64,000 bases of DNA, taken from assembly GCA_963573385.1 (NCBI GenBank), contig CAUYLG010075681.1, positions 48,641 to 112,640 of the forward strand. The letters are read 5' to 3'. Shown one piece after another: positions 51,411-63,537 of this stretch. A program made the position numbers and the translations under genes. A model generated the notes under the pieces. That model was not told where the DNA came from, made no database searches, and saw nothing but the letters and a program-made list of their open reading frames with translations. Position 1 is the stretch's first letter; each line of letters starts with the position of its first letter. Origin of the DNA: Cacajao melanocephalus. Its lineage: Eukaryota > Chordata > Mammalia > Primates > Pitheciidae.

Positions 51411-51738
51411 GCTGAGTGTGGTGGCTCACACCGATAATCCCAGCACTTTGGAAAGTTGAGGTGGGTGGCTTGTGCTTGAGTCCAGGAGTTTGAGACCAGC
51501 CTGGACAATGTAGTGAGAACTCATCTCTAAAAAAGGGTACAAAACAAATTAGCTGGGTGTGTGGCACATACCTGTAGTCCCAGCTACTTGGAAGGTGAGG
51601 TGGGAGGATCACTTGAGCTTAGGAGATGGAGGTTGCAGTGAGCTGAGATCACACCACTGCATTCCAGCCTAAGTGAAAGAGCTAGACCCTGCCTCAAAAA
51701 ATAAATAAATAAATAAATAAATAAATAAAAATAAAAAA
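51411..51738 (+). mobile_element. Alu SINE, sense, nested in L1
   Basis: Starts gctgagtgtggtggctcaca, with gagtttgagaccagcctgga and gttgcagtgagctgagatca, and ends in an (AAAT)n tail at 51698-51738. It is diverged from AluS consensus (Alu J-like), which fits an older insertion. Confidence 0.9.
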
Positions 51739-52419
51739 TCATGCTGTCAATAAACACAGAAAATTCGAGTTTCTCTTTTCCCACGTGGATACCTTTTGTC
51801 TCTTTCTCTTGCCTGATTGCTCTGGTTAGGACTTCTAGTACTATGTTGAATAGTAGTGGTGAGAGTAGACATTCTTATCTTATTCCAGTTCTTAGGAGAA
51901 AGTGCTTTCACCTCTTCCCTATTCAGTATTATAGTGGCTGTGGGTTTGTCCTGTATGGCTGTAATTCTTTTAGGATATGTTCTTTCATTGCCTAGTTTGT
52001 TCAGAGTTTTCTTCATGAAGGGATGTTATATTTTACTGAATCCTATTTCTACATCCATTTAGATGATCGTACGGTTTTTGTTCTGTTTATGTGATGAATC
52101 ACATTTATTGATCTGCCAATGTCAGACTATCCTTGCATCCCTGGAATTAAACCCCCTTGATAATGATGTATTATCTTTTTAACGTACTGTCAGATTTGGT
52201 TTGCTAGTATTTTTGTTGAGGATTTTTGCATCTGTGTTTTATAAGGGATATTGGCCTGTAGTAATCTTTCTTTGTTGTGTCCTTGCCTGATTTTGGTATC
52301 AGGGTGATAATGGTTTTGTAGAATTAGTTAGGGAGGAATTTCATCTCAAATTGTTGGAATAGATTGTATAAGATTGGGACCATCTCTTGTTTGTATGGCT
52401 ATTAAAATAAGGCTGTGGA

Positions 52420-52757
<338 letters not shown>

Positions 52758-53190
52758 TTAATTGGAAGATTTTTTAAAATTACTCATTCAATTTCGTTAC
52801 CCCTACTGGTCTATTTAGGATTTCTATTTCTTCCTGATTCAGTCTCAGGAAGTTGTATGTTTCCAGGAATTTATCCATTTCCTCTAGATTTTTTAGTTTG
52901 TGTGGATAGAAATGTTCATAATACTCTGTGATGATCTTTTGTATTTCTGTGGTATCAGTTGTAATGTCACCTTTTTCATTTCTGATTGTGCTCATTAGAA
53001 TCTTCTTTTGTTCTTGGTTAAACTTGCTAGCTGTCAATTTTATTTATCCTTTCAAAGAACCAACTTTTTATTTCATTGACTCGTTGTGGTGTTTTTTGCT
53101 GTTGTTGTTGTGGTTTTTAGGGGGTCTTGATAACACTTAGTTGTGCTCTGATCTTTATTTTATTTCTCCTGCTAGCTTTGTGTTTTGTTT

Positions 53191-53194
<4 letters not shown>

Positions 53195-53221
<27 letters not shown>

Positions 53222-53222
53222 T
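53195..53222. repeat. 28-base poly-T tract inside L1 ORF2
   Basis: An uninterrupted T run between tttgttctt and agttccttgaga, at a place where related L1s have only a short T run as I recall. It is an expansion in the coding remains of ORF2 and interrupts any reading frame. Confidence 0.85.
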
Positions 53223-54548
53223 AGTTCCTTGAGATGTGATATTAGGTTGTTAATTTGAGAACTTTCTGTCTTTTTGATGTAGACATTTAACACTGTAAAC
53301 TTTCTTCTTAGCACTACTTTTGCTGTATTCCAGAGGTGTTGATATATTGTGTCTCTATTTTCATTCATTAAAAAAATTTTTTTTCTGCCTTAAGTTCAAT
53401 GTTTACCCGAAAGTCATTTAGGAAGACATTTGTTAGTTTTCATGTATTTGTATAGTTTTGAGAATTCCTTATGATATTGATTTTTAATTTTATTACACTA
53501 TAGTCCCAGAAGATACTTGATATGATTTTGATTAAAAAAAATTTATTGAAAGGTGCTTTATGGCAAAACATCTGGTCAGTTTTGTTTCATGTGCAGATAA
53601 GAAAAATGTGTATTCTGCTGGTGCTTCGTAGCATGTTTTATAAATGTTCATTATTTCTAGTTGGTAATGTCTAGCTTAAGTCCAGAGTTCTTTGTTGACT
53701 TTCTGCCTCAGCTACCTGTCTAGTGTTGTCAATGGGGTGTTGTAGTCCCCCACTATTATTGTATTGCTGTCATTCTCTTCTTTTAGATGTAGTAGTATTT
53801 GTCTTGTGGATGTGGGTGCTTTGGTGTTGCACACATATTTCCAAAAGTTAAGTCCTCTTATATTGAATGCATTTTTATTATATAATGCCCTTCATTGTCT
53901 TTTTTGTTTGTGTTTGCTGTTGTTAAAGCCTGTTTTATCAGATATAAAAATGGCTACTCCTGCTCACATTTGTTTTCCATTACATGATATATCTTTTTTT
54001 TCACCCATTTACTTACTTTGAGTCTGTAGGTGTCTTTAGCCATTAGGTGGGTCTCCTGTAGACAGCAGATGACTGGGTCTTGTTTTTTTATCCAGCTTGC
54101 CAGCCCATGCCTTTTAAGTGGAACATTTAGACCATTTGTGTTCAAGGTTAATATTGGTATTTGAAGTTTTTTTCTTGTCACAGTATTGTTAGCTGGTTTA
54201 TTTGTAGTCTCAGTTGTGTAATTGCTTTATACAATCTGTGACCTTTTCTGCTTATGTGTGCTGTTAGGATGGTGAGTATCATCCTTTTGTTTCCATGTTT
54301 ATAACTCCTTTGAGAACTTTTTTATAGGATTTGTCTAGAAGTGACAAATTCCCTCAGCATTGGTTTATCTGGGAAACACTTTATTTCTCCTTCATTTTTG
54401 AAGCTTAGTTTGGCAGAATATGAAATTTTTGACTGATATTTCTTTTTTCTTAAAAGAGGCTAAAAATAGACCCCCAGTCTCTTCTGACTTGTAAGGTGTC
54501 TGCTGAGAAGTCCACTGTTAGTCAAATGGGATTTCCATTATGGGTGAT

Positions 54549-55519
54549 TTGACACTAGCTGTTTGTATGTTGTAGTAACAGTGTGCAGGGCCTGTGGCCA
54601 GGCTCACTGTCTCCTACAGAGAAATGGGGGAGGTGGAGGTTTCAGGAGGCTTATCTCATCCCCAACCTCTGTGTACTTCTGTCAGCCAGACTTTATGGAG
54701 TTACGCAGTTCACCCTACAGGCCAGTAGGTGGCGTTTGCAGTTGAGAGGCAATTGCAGTAATAGCAGTGGAATTCTTGGTCTTTGTTGATGTGGGGAAAT
54801 ACCAGGGTTTCCCTGGCCATGGGCGGAATTCCCAGGGATCCCGTCCTGCACTCTGCCGCAGCCTGGCTGGAGGCAGCAGAGCTGGGCAGGGCTGGGTCTG
54901 GCAAGTCTGTGACCAGGCTCTCCAGGGCAGGTGCAAGTGTCAACTTTGGTAGGGGTCTAGGGGCAGCTCTCAGGCCACTGGGACAACCCTCTAGGGTGCA
55001 GCATGGTTGTCTTTCCTGCGCCACAGAGTCTGTTCAGGAGGAGGAGCAGCCAGGATGCTTAGCCCAGAAGGTAGCCCTAGAGATTGCCAGCTCACACTCC
55101 CCCAACCCTGTGGATCTCCCTCCAGCATCCATCCCTAGCAACAGGCCCAACTGACTAGGCTCCTCCCAAGTCATCCACACTGCCCTGCGTTCCTGGCGTT
55201 CAGGACCTCAGGACTCCCTGCAGCAGAAACCGCAGCTATCAGGCCTCACCCCTCCAGGTCTGGTCTCACTAAGGGCAGGGCACCTGGCTCCCATGCCACC
55301 ACTTGAACCTGTACCACACTCTTTGCTGTGTTCCAGCAGTGGGGGCACCTCCACTATTTGAAATCAGGCCAGAAGTCTCATCTCCATAGCCCTGGGCAGC
55401 GTGCTGAGTCCTGGGGAGCTGAGACCAGGCCTCAGGGTCAAGCACCAGCCCTGATAGGGGGCACTGAACTGCTCCCAGGCTACCAGCAAACCATTTCAGG
55501 TGGGACAATGCAGGCTATT
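54549..55519 (-). other. GC-rich segment, possibly the 5' UTR of the same L1
   Basis: Composition changes sharply from AT-rich L1 body to GC-rich sequence (gccgcagcctggctggaggc, gagaccaggcctcagggtca). An L1 5' UTR would be expected here in antisense. I cannot match the sequence with certainty; it could equally be unrelated intron. If it is the 5' UTR, most of ORF1 is missing. Confidence 0.35.
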
Positions 55520-55533
55520 AAGCACATTTCTTT

Positions 55534-55932
55534 CTTTCTTTCTTTCTTTTTTTAAATTGTACTTTAGGTTTTGGGGTACCTGTGCAGATCATGCAAGGTT
55601 GTTGCATAGGTACATACATAGCAAGGTGGTTTGCTGCCTCCATCCCCCCGTCATGTGTATCTGGCATTTCTCCCCACGTTATCCCTCCCCAGCTCCGCTG
55701 TCCCTCCCCAAGCCCCGCTGCAACTGACCCCAGTGTGTGATGCTCCCCTCCCTGTGTCCGTGTGTTCTCATTGTTTGTTCAACACCCGCCTATGAGTGAG
55801 AACATGCGGTGTTTGATTCTCTGTTCCTGTGTCAGTTTGCTGAAAATGATGGTTTCCAGGTTCATCCATGTCCCTACAAAGGACACAAACTCATTGTTTT
55901 TTATGGCTGTGTAGTATTCCATGGTGTATATG
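55534..55932 (-). mobile_element. Young 5'-truncated L1 3' end, New World monkey type, antisense
   Basis: The poly-A tail appears as (TTTC)n and T at 55531-55552, then gtactttaggttttggggta, tgcaaggttgttgcataggt, gtgtatctggcatttctccc, ttcaacacccgcctatgagt, and the truncated 5' end at about 55930. A 14-bp target duplication (aagcacatttcttt) is perfect at 55520-55533 and 55933-55946. Phrases such as attgttgcataggtac and caacacccgcctatg differ from human L1PA and match platyrrhine L1 as I recall it. Confidence 0.88.
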
Positions 55933-55946
55933 AAGCACATTTCTTT

Positions 55947-57777
55947 TAAGTATGTTTGAGTCACTATATAATAGAAGAGGATTATTATGCGTGTTCTCGT
56001 GGTGACTAGAACCATGTAATCATACGTAGTGCTTCAGTTATTCTTTATATCAAGAAATAACATCATTCATGTAAAACAGAACTAAAAACTAATGGCAGAA
56101 TTACATTCCTTTTTGCTGAGATTAATTTAGCCTACGCTGGTTGGTTCTGCCCTGGTCTGAAGTAAATGTACCCTAAGCCTCCAGGCTTCAGGGTCTGTCC
56201 AATTTGAGGGTTTCAGGGCCACACGGAATCAAAAGCCTTTTTGTGTGAGGCCTTGGAGCCTACCTGGCACACGCTGGGTAGTGGCTTGCAGTGGAGAAGA
56301 AAGGCAAGGAGAGCCAGGGAGGGGAGCCCTGGTTAGATCCTGGCTCCAGTACCTTCCACCTCCGTGATATCCGGCAAGCTTTCTGCCTTCCAGAAATAGT
56401 TTCTCCTCCCATCAAAGGGGCAGAGACATATGCCACGGAGTTAAGGCTTCTGCTTTCCTGGCACAGCAGTCTTCCTGCTTTCTCCTCGAGGCCCCGCTGA
56501 GGCCAGGTAGGGTAGGGTTGGTTCCCCAGAACCGGATTTCTTCCACATTCAGCACCTCGTGTCACGTCTTCGGGCCCTTTACCTGCTTTGATAGTTACTC
56601 TTCCCCTGTGAATGCCTCCCCTTGGCCTTGTGATTACAACCTGGCTTCTCCAAAACATTTACCACTAATATTTACCAGAGTTACTAAAAACCCCAGTTTA
56701 CATTACTTGCTAAGAGAGCTTTTGAGCTAAAAATTAAGTTAGACAAAGATTAAGAACTAGGACGAAACTGATCCCAAGAGCTGCTGGCCCAGAATCCCTC
56801 CGATGTCTCGGTTTCTGTGTGAAGGTCTCAGGGTGGGTGTGGATCCCAGCTACGGTGGTCAGTGTCTGCACCCTGGAGGCTGGGCCTCCTGTCCAGGGAC
56901 ATCTTACATTGCAGACGGCTGGAAGAGGACAAAGAGAGTGTCCCATTTGCTATTTTTACAAGATGATGACTGCTGAGCCTTGAGCAAAGACTCACCGCCA
57001 GTCAGGAGGTCTTTTGGAGGCAGTAGTGAGAGAACCTGAGCCTGTAAATCAGCCAACAGCAAGGTCTGACTGTCGCAGGAAGCAGGAGTGAGGGTCTGTG
57101 CTAAGATTGACAGGGAGGGGCCTGAATGACTCTCTCACACACATCAACCTTGTGGGAACCACTGAGACAAAGAACTAGGTGCCCCAGAGTGGAGTTTGGG
57201 GCCCTGGAAATATGATCTACTTTCAACTCCAGTTGTTCTTAAACTTCTTCCTTTAAGTTTGCAAAAAATTAAGCTCTTGCTTTTTTATCTATGCAGTGAA
57301 TATGTAAAAAGTGACAACAGAAAGTCTGGGAACAATGGAACCTTCTATTAGCGCTTCAGGGCTTTTATAGCGGGATTCAGTGCCAAGCCAGCCTGGGGCC
57401 TGGGTAGCTTTGCAAACCGTTCCTTCCCCAGCTAACTCTAAAAGGACAGAGTTTCATGCTGTTGACATAATTATGTCCTCTTTAATATTAGTGTTTTATT
57501 TTTAAAAGCAATTAGCTATTAAGGGTTTTTTAAGTTTTTTGTTTGTTTTTGTTTTTTTGCCATAGAGAAAAAGAAATTGAGGATTTGGGGGTTGGGTTTT
57601 CTGGCTGAATTGTTCCTGCTGCCTCTCACTGGTCAGGAGGTTTGCTTTCTCAGAGTTGGAATCCCAAGTTGGAAGCAGCCTTCAGGTCCCGCCCCTGCAC
57701 CCTTCCATGCTTGTCCACAGGCTTTCAGCTGGAGCCTGCATTGTCCCCAGATCCACACTGGATCCAAGCATGTCCCA
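55947..57777. other. Intronic sequence, nothing recognised
   Basis: Unique-looking intron. No exon or interspersed repeat is identified. Confidence 0.45.
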
Positions 57778-57808
57778 GGGAGGGCAGGGGCTGGGGGCTG
57801 GGGGCTGG
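57778..57808 (+). other. G-quadruplex-type repeat, ctggggg units
   Basis: Five G-runs of three or more within 31 bases, including three tandem heptamers (ctggggg). It fits the G3+N1-7 quadruplex pattern on the transcribed-sense strand. Formation is inferred only. Confidence 0.6.
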
Positions 57809-57824
57809 GATCTTTTCAAGAGGT

Positions 57825-57965
57825 TGTCTCATTAACCCATGTCATAGCAACACTGTGAGGCTGGTGCTGCTTACAGATTTCCATTTTACAGATGAGGAAA
57901 CTGAGGCACAGAGGCTGGATAGCTCAGCCATGTTCACATAGCTAGTTACTGATGAAGCATGGTTA
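57825..57965 (+). repeat. MIR SINE
   Basis: Contains the highly typical ttttacagatgaggaaactgaggcacagagg phrase order (in pieces: ccattttacagatgagg, aaactgaggcacagaggctg, cacatagctagttactgatg). Confidence 0.88.
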
Positions 57966-58029
57966 TGACCCAGTCTGTTTCTAAGCTCCTTTTTGGAACC
58001 TCCACCCTAGGCCAGGCTAGGTCATAACT

Positions 58030-58225
58030 AAGGTAGTAACTTCCATACATTGAGCACAGTGTTTTGCTTACGTTACTGATTCTCAGAGCAGTTCTCCACA
58101 GCTTGGATGAAGAAAACAAGTCTTAGATTGCTAATTACCTGCCTGAGCACACAGAGCCAGTAGGAGGCTAAGCCGGGATAGAACTGGGATAGAACTGTGG
58201 GTCTCAGCTTCTTACCCCTCCTGGT
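58030..58225 (+). repeat. MIR SINE, diverged
   Basis: Reads ccatacattgagcacagtgt, gattctcagagcagttctcc, gcacacagagccagtaggag. An 11-bp tandem duplication (gggatagaact) at 58175-58196 lies at its 3' part. Confidence 0.65.
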
Positions 58226-61116
58226 GTTACCAGATTCTTATATTCCCTAAACAAGTCATGTCTTGGAAATTAACTACCCATGGTAACAATCTTCCTGCTG
58301 AACTGTGAGTTGCTGTGGGGCAAGGGCCTTGACCTGCTCGAGAGAACCTTCTAGGCCTACCCCGTGCAAGATGCTTGAACACTGGATGGGCCGGGGAGAC
58401 CCAGGCCTGGTCTGCAGGAGACCTGGGCCCCCAGCACTGCCCAGGTGGTTACTGGTGCTGTACAGAATGCTCCTTCTAGAACTACCAGCTCTAAAAGACT
58501 CTGCAGTCAGTGGCTGGTAGTCCCCTGTAACAGGAGCCCTCGTGCCTGGCGTGTTCCTTACAAACATCCTCGTCAGTAGCTCTGAGCGTTGGCTGTGTGG
58601 TTCGAGGTAGCTGGTGGACACAGGGCTTGCTTGGTGTTCTGTCTGTGGGGCTTAGTTTTGTGTGTGGTTGGAGGGCCCTGGTGAGCTTGGGGAGTACCAG
58701 ACAGTGCTGTGTTGGGGGCAGAGGGGCCTGTCGCTGGAGCTGGAAGCTGCTTGCCTCTGTGTCTGGCTCATTCTGCTGCCTGCTCCGCCCCCTCGGGGTC
58801 TCACCAGCCCAGCCTCTGTGGGAATCTAAAAGGAGTGGAGGTAGACGTGTGGCCAGGCACATCTCAGCTTTTAATACCTGGACTATCTATAGACCCTTGT
58901 GGGGATGGCCATGGAACAGCAGGGGTTAGGGAGAGAGTTTAAAGAAAAATGCAGCAGGGCTGAAAAAAAAAATGAGAAAACCATTGCCGGGGCTGATTTC
59001 GGCAAGAAAAGTGGCAAAGGGACTTGAGGAGATACGTAACAGGCACTTCAACCTAATTTCACTTTCTTAGAGAAGATCACGTATATTCTCAGTGCAGGTA
59101 AGCTCATTGAGAAACTCGGGAAAGGAGGAGCGTTAGGATCCCTGATTTGGGGAGCCGAAGGCATGTACTGGTCCTGACGACATTCGCTCTGATGGTTAGC
59201 AGATTTATAAAGCGTCGTTGGAGCTCAGTTATGTTTTGCAAATTCCTGTTTTCCTTTTATGTTAATGCATTTTAATAACATTATTACCTAGAACCCAGAG
59301 ACCAGCTTTCTTCACTTAGATTGTGTTTCTATAGACTTATTCAGCCATGTCAGCTCTGTTTGAATATTTCATTTGTTAGGGGGAGGTATACTTTCATTGA
59401 GTGACACATAAATTCTGGAAAAGAGAAGGTGGATTTCTTGAAAAATAAATACGAGTTGAAAACAAGTCCCCAGGTCCTGATCCAACCCCAACCCTGGAAT
59501 TTCTTTGAGTTGGAGAAGCAGCTCCAAGGTGGCAGGCAGGGAGCAGTGACCCTATCTGAGAATGCTGGCCCTCCGGCTGGTCCCCCCGTCTGCTGGGAGC
59601 TTAGCCTGCCTGCACAGAGAAGGACTCATCCACTGTCACTGAGCCCCGCCCCTACCACCCTCTAACCTGGAAACTCAAGCTTAAGTGACATTCACTCCTT
59701 CTTGCCCACCGGGGTGACAGCTGAGGGTAACTAGCTGTAGAGGGGTCAAGAAGGTCCCTGTAGGATGGTGCAGTCCCAGTTCCTGATTAAGGCAGGGGAC
59801 CTCCAGCCCTTCCCGCTGCTGTCAGACTCCCCGCCGGCCAGGGAAATCAAAGTCCAGAGCAAGTAAGCACGCCCTTCCAAATAGAAGAAAAGGGGCCAGA
59901 GAGCGTGGGGAGCCTCAGAGGGAGTTTGTCAGGACAAACGGACATTCTCGCCCACCCTGCAGATCCAGCTCTAAAGCTGCAACTGACACATCAGTTGTAG
60001 GACAAAGATTATTTGGAGGTTGGCAGATGGGTCTGGATTGAGAGAATGCACGTGCTTTAGCCTCTCAGCTGCCTGTGTGTGATTTCACTGCCATAGGAAA
60101 GCATTGGGCAGAGATGTTTCTGACCAGTTGGTGTGAGCGTTGTGTTGTTGCGGTTGTTGTGGTTGTCGTCCCCACCCCCAAGCCCCGGGATCGTCATATG
60201 GGGGTGGGAGAGCAAGCCTGTGGGGCGACTGCATCACTCCCTAAGGGAGCCGGTGCAAGGCAGCCTGGGAGCCCAGCGGGTGGGCCGGTGGCCTCCCTGA
60301 TGCCCAGAGGCATCCTGCCCACCGGGGCACACACAGGCTCCACACAGCCTGGGACACTGGGGAGAGACGGAAACACGCTCCCTTACTAGAGGCAGTCGTG
60401 ATTTAAAATGCCATCTTGCTCCTCTGACTGCTTTTTCCGGGCTGTTGAGGTAAGGATTTGTTAAACACCTGTGTTCTGGGAAGGGTGCATTCCTGCGGGG
60501 TCGTGCCTGGAAGGGGTAGACTCCCATCCTTTGGACTCTACCTCTCTGTACCTTGGCCTGGAGCTGCTCAGTGTTCATGGGTTTGACTGGTACTGGGCAA
60601 ATGAAGCTTGCTGGTAACTTGGGAGGGGTTAGGGGCTAAAGAATCTGGTGAGTGTGCTTCTGTTATGCCCTTCTTTTGAATTAATTCGTGTCCACTCCAC
60701 CCTGAGCCTTGGTGTCTGTAAGGGGTGAGGTGCCGTTGCTGGACCCTGTGCCCTGGGAGAATAGGTGGACTCGTGAAAAGTTATGCTGAGGGAGAAGGAG
60801 ATTCATAGAATTTATTGTGCTTTGATTGTTTTTTCAATTGGTTCAACTGTAAAATGTCCAACCCCGAGACCACCAGCAGTATTTTGAAGGAATGCTGTGA
60901 ATCCTGTTGCTTCTTAAGACAGGTTTGGTGGTTTAGCCGTGTGCTGTGTGTTCCCGTGAGTCACCCTGGGCATTTTAAGAGTGTCATGTTGTAATCCTAC
61001 CTGCTCTGACCCCAGGAGGTGGAAAGGGGAGCCGGGGAGGCGGGAGAGTCACATCCCTGCAGCGGGTGGGGACCTGCTGGCTGCTTGGAAAAACAGTTCC
61101 CCGTGTGTCGGAGTGC
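58226..61116. other. Last part of the 38.3 kb intron
   Basis: Unique-looking sequence leading up to the RA-domain exon. No interspersed repeat or exon is recognised. Confidence 0.5.
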
Positions 61117-61209
61117 TACCGTTCTTACTTTTTTTCTCTTTTGTTTCAGTTTTTATTTCTTGAAAACCTGAAGTTGTTTGTCTGTAAGTATCCCCTTTGT
61201 GTGTTGCAG
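61117..61209 (+). promoter_or_regulatory. Tandem candidate 3' splice acceptors before the RA-domain exon
   Basis: Two AG acceptors precede the RA-domain exon. The distal one, at 61148-61149, follows an almost unbroken pyrimidine tract from about 61127 (ttttttctcttttgtttcag). The proximal one, at 61208-61209, is the canonical junction judged by homology. The 60 bases between them form 20 sense codons ([20 protein letters not shown]) with no stop, in frame with the exon. A GTAAGT donor-like hexamer sits at 61184-61189 inside this segment; an intron from it to 61209 would be far too short, so it may instead affect U1 binding. The sites are visible; their use is inference. Confidence 0.6.
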
Positions 61210-61366
61210 GATGTTAAAGTCTTTAGTGAAGATGGAACGAGCAAAGTGGTGGAGATTCTAGCAGACATGACAGCCAGGGACCTGTGCCAGTTGCTGGTTT
61301 ACAGAAGTCACTGTGTGGATGACAACAGCTGGACCCTCGTGGAGCACCACCCGCACCTAGGATTAG
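61210..61366 (+). CDS. GRB10: GRB10 coding exon: start of the Ras-associating domain
   Basis: The 157-bp exon starts after gtgttgcag and ends before the donor gtaggg. It starts in phase 0 and has 52 codons plus one base, reading [20 protein letters not shown], then [20 protein letters not shown] and [12 protein letters not shown]. This is the first part of the RA domain, a ubiquitin-like fold that binds GTP-loaded Ras-family proteins and packs against the PH domain. The only difference from human that I recall is Lys to Arg in YRSHCVDD. The acceptor has an interrupted pyrimidine tract, and a stronger AG with a long T-rich tract lies exactly 60 bp upstream (61150 would be the first base). That extension is open and in frame, so an alternative 3' splice site is possible here. 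Confidence 0.97.
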
Positions 61367-61939
61367 GTAGGGAACCGTCGGAACAGGAATGGCACCGGGG
61401 GATGCTCGTGTGCAATTGAGTGAAGACCACCACTGCCAAATGCCAAATGTGTGACTGCAGTGTCTCCTCCCAAATTAGCAGGAAGTCTCTGGGTTGCCCT
61501 GGACTCTCCTGCCTCTTCCGTTTCTCCTCAAATTTCACTTTCCTCTTCCCAGCCCCCTTCTCCTAGTGCTTTGGGAATCTTGCCTTGGATAGTTGAGGCA
61601 GTGACTTCCCAAGGGCTCAGACACGGCAAGCTTCCCTGTGGCTTGCACAATCTCCCCAGCTGTCAGAGCCACCGGGAACTTGCTGCACACCTGTGGGCAG
61701 GGACAGGAGGGAGGCGCCCTTGAGGCGCTCTGGCGAGAGCCGGCCATGCACAGGATTGCAGCTGCCCTTCTGAGAGCAGCTCCTCAGCTGATGGAAGAAG
61801 GGAGCCATGGTTACAGGCAGCAACGTGCAGAGAGGTCCGCTGGGAATTGGAGCCCATTATGAAGCACTTTGCTCTAAGTTAAGAGTTGAGTGTTAACGTG
61901 GCATCTCTGCTCGCTGGTTAATAATGCCTTGAACAGCAT

Positions 61940-61986
61940 ACATGCACGTGTGTGTGTGTGTCTGTGTGCGCGCACGCACACACATG
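61940..61986. repeat. Alternating purine-pyrimidine tract, Z-DNA candidate
   Basis: The run acatgcacgtgtgtgtgtgt is followed, after one tct break, by tgtgtgcgcgcacgcacaca and catg. The core 61963-61982 is nearly self-complementary (tgtgtgcg against cgcacaca). CG/CA alternation of this length favours Z-DNA or cruciform structure. Confidence 0.65.
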
Positions 61987-63358
61987 TTGTGCCTGAAAAG
62001 CAAGAGAACATGTTGTATCACAGAATATTTGAAGATATTGACTATTTATGGAGGTATTTTATTCAGGTGGCTTATTTTAGGTAAAAGAAGCTTTTCAGAC
62101 TTTTGCTTAAATTCTTATCTGATGAAATATAGTTTTTACAAAGTCATAGGGAAATATTTAAAACTAGAATTTTATCTAAATCAACAGGTATATTTCTTCC
62201 ATGTCTTGAAGGAGAGAAAAACAACACAGATTGGAAACTTCCCATCATTCTAAATTTTTCTCATGAACCTCTTTTGAAAGGTTAATAAATTGAATTTAAG
62301 CCTCTAGGTCTGGAATATTTATTTAACTGAATAGCATTCTTCCAGGTAATATTCTACAATTTAAGCCTAAATAATGCAGTGTAAATTTGAGCTGATGTCA
62401 CCTTAAGTCCCTGTTTCCTAGTGTGCCCTGTACTTTAGGTACACGGTATGCAAAGGAATCGGATACAACTCTTGCTGGTTTCTCTCCCATCTCTATGGAT
62501 GGCCAGATGCATTCGTGTGAAGACAGAAGCCTTCTCCTCTATTGTCACTGACAGTTTTCTCCTGCCAGCATCACTTATTAGGTCCAGCAGTTAGTGCTGT
62601 GATATCACAGTTGTTCCCATGGAGACTGGCTGTCCCATCAGGCTCCAGCTTGGGACATCCATGAGTGGATCCTGCCATGGTCTGATAAGGCTGCCAGAAG
62701 CACCTGCCGACACACAGTAACTTGGAAATTAAACAATAGTGGGAAAGCTTCAGCGTATGTCTCTACATGTGTATATACATGTATGAAAATATATATAATA
62801 TAAAACCTTAAAAACAAGTGTGTATAGTTTGACAGTGATTATTGTTGAAAGCCCATTCAAAAGTCCAATTTTTTTTTTTTCATTTGAAAGAATTATGGAA
62901 GGGACTTCTGCAGATATTTAGTACTCGAATATAATTTGACACACTTAGGACACATAGGAATTGGGTACAGATATACATACATAAAATTTTAACATACAAG
63001 GAATGTTTCAGAAGTTTTGAATTAACTATGTCATGTGATGCCTTTGATTTCCAGACTGTCATGTGGTAGATAAATAAATGATATGTTAAAACTTTAATAA
63101 TAACCAGATGAAGAACCATTTACTCTGAGAGAATAGGAAAAGAAACGTGCATATGCACACAGGTTGTGTAGGGATGTGATATTTACACACCTTGTCTCTT
63201 TTTCTTCTTTATAGATGGACTTAATATACTCTAGGGGGGCGGGGGGTGATACTTTATTTTGAAATTAAGTATAAAAAGAAAAAAGGGAAAAAGAAGCAAT
63301 TAAAATGATCAAAAAGAAAAAGGAACATTTGTGTCAAATTTTAGGTCCTGTTTCACAG

Positions 63359-63381
63359 AAAATAATAATAATAATAATAAA
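63359..63381. repeat. (AAT)n microsatellite
   Basis: About seven AAT units after tttcacagaa, followed by aaaataacaaac. Confidence 0.85.
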
Positions 63382-63537
63382 ATAACAAACCTTACACAGC
63401 CAGGATACATGAAATCCCTTAGAATAACCTTCCTCTCCTTCCTCAGTTTTCTTTCTCACCACCAGTTCCATTCTTACTAGTGACTAGTAAACACATTTTT
63501 CTATCAGCTGGGTTTGCAGAGGACTTTGCAAGTTTTT

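Larger units (their letters stand above)
61367..63537 (+). other. Start of the intron after the RA-domain exon
   Basis: Begins with donor gtaggg. Contains a TG/CG/CA alternating tract (61940-61986), a short T run at about 62869-62880, a TA-rich patch at about 62770-62800, and an (AAT)n run at 63359-63381. The next GRB10 exon (peptide RCLEDHE) is not found, so it lies beyond 64000. Confidence 0.6.

Noticed and set aside
54800..55300. Possible CpG island or imprinting control element in the GC-rich segment
   Set aside because: The segment is GC-rich but poor in CpG dinucleotides by eye, and it sits next to an L1 rather than a promoter or alternative first exon.
61184..61189. GTAAGT as donor of a 34-nt microexon (61150-61183)
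   Set aside because: Splicing to the canonical acceptor would need a 26-nt intron, far below the usable minimum, and the 34-nt exon would shift the frame.
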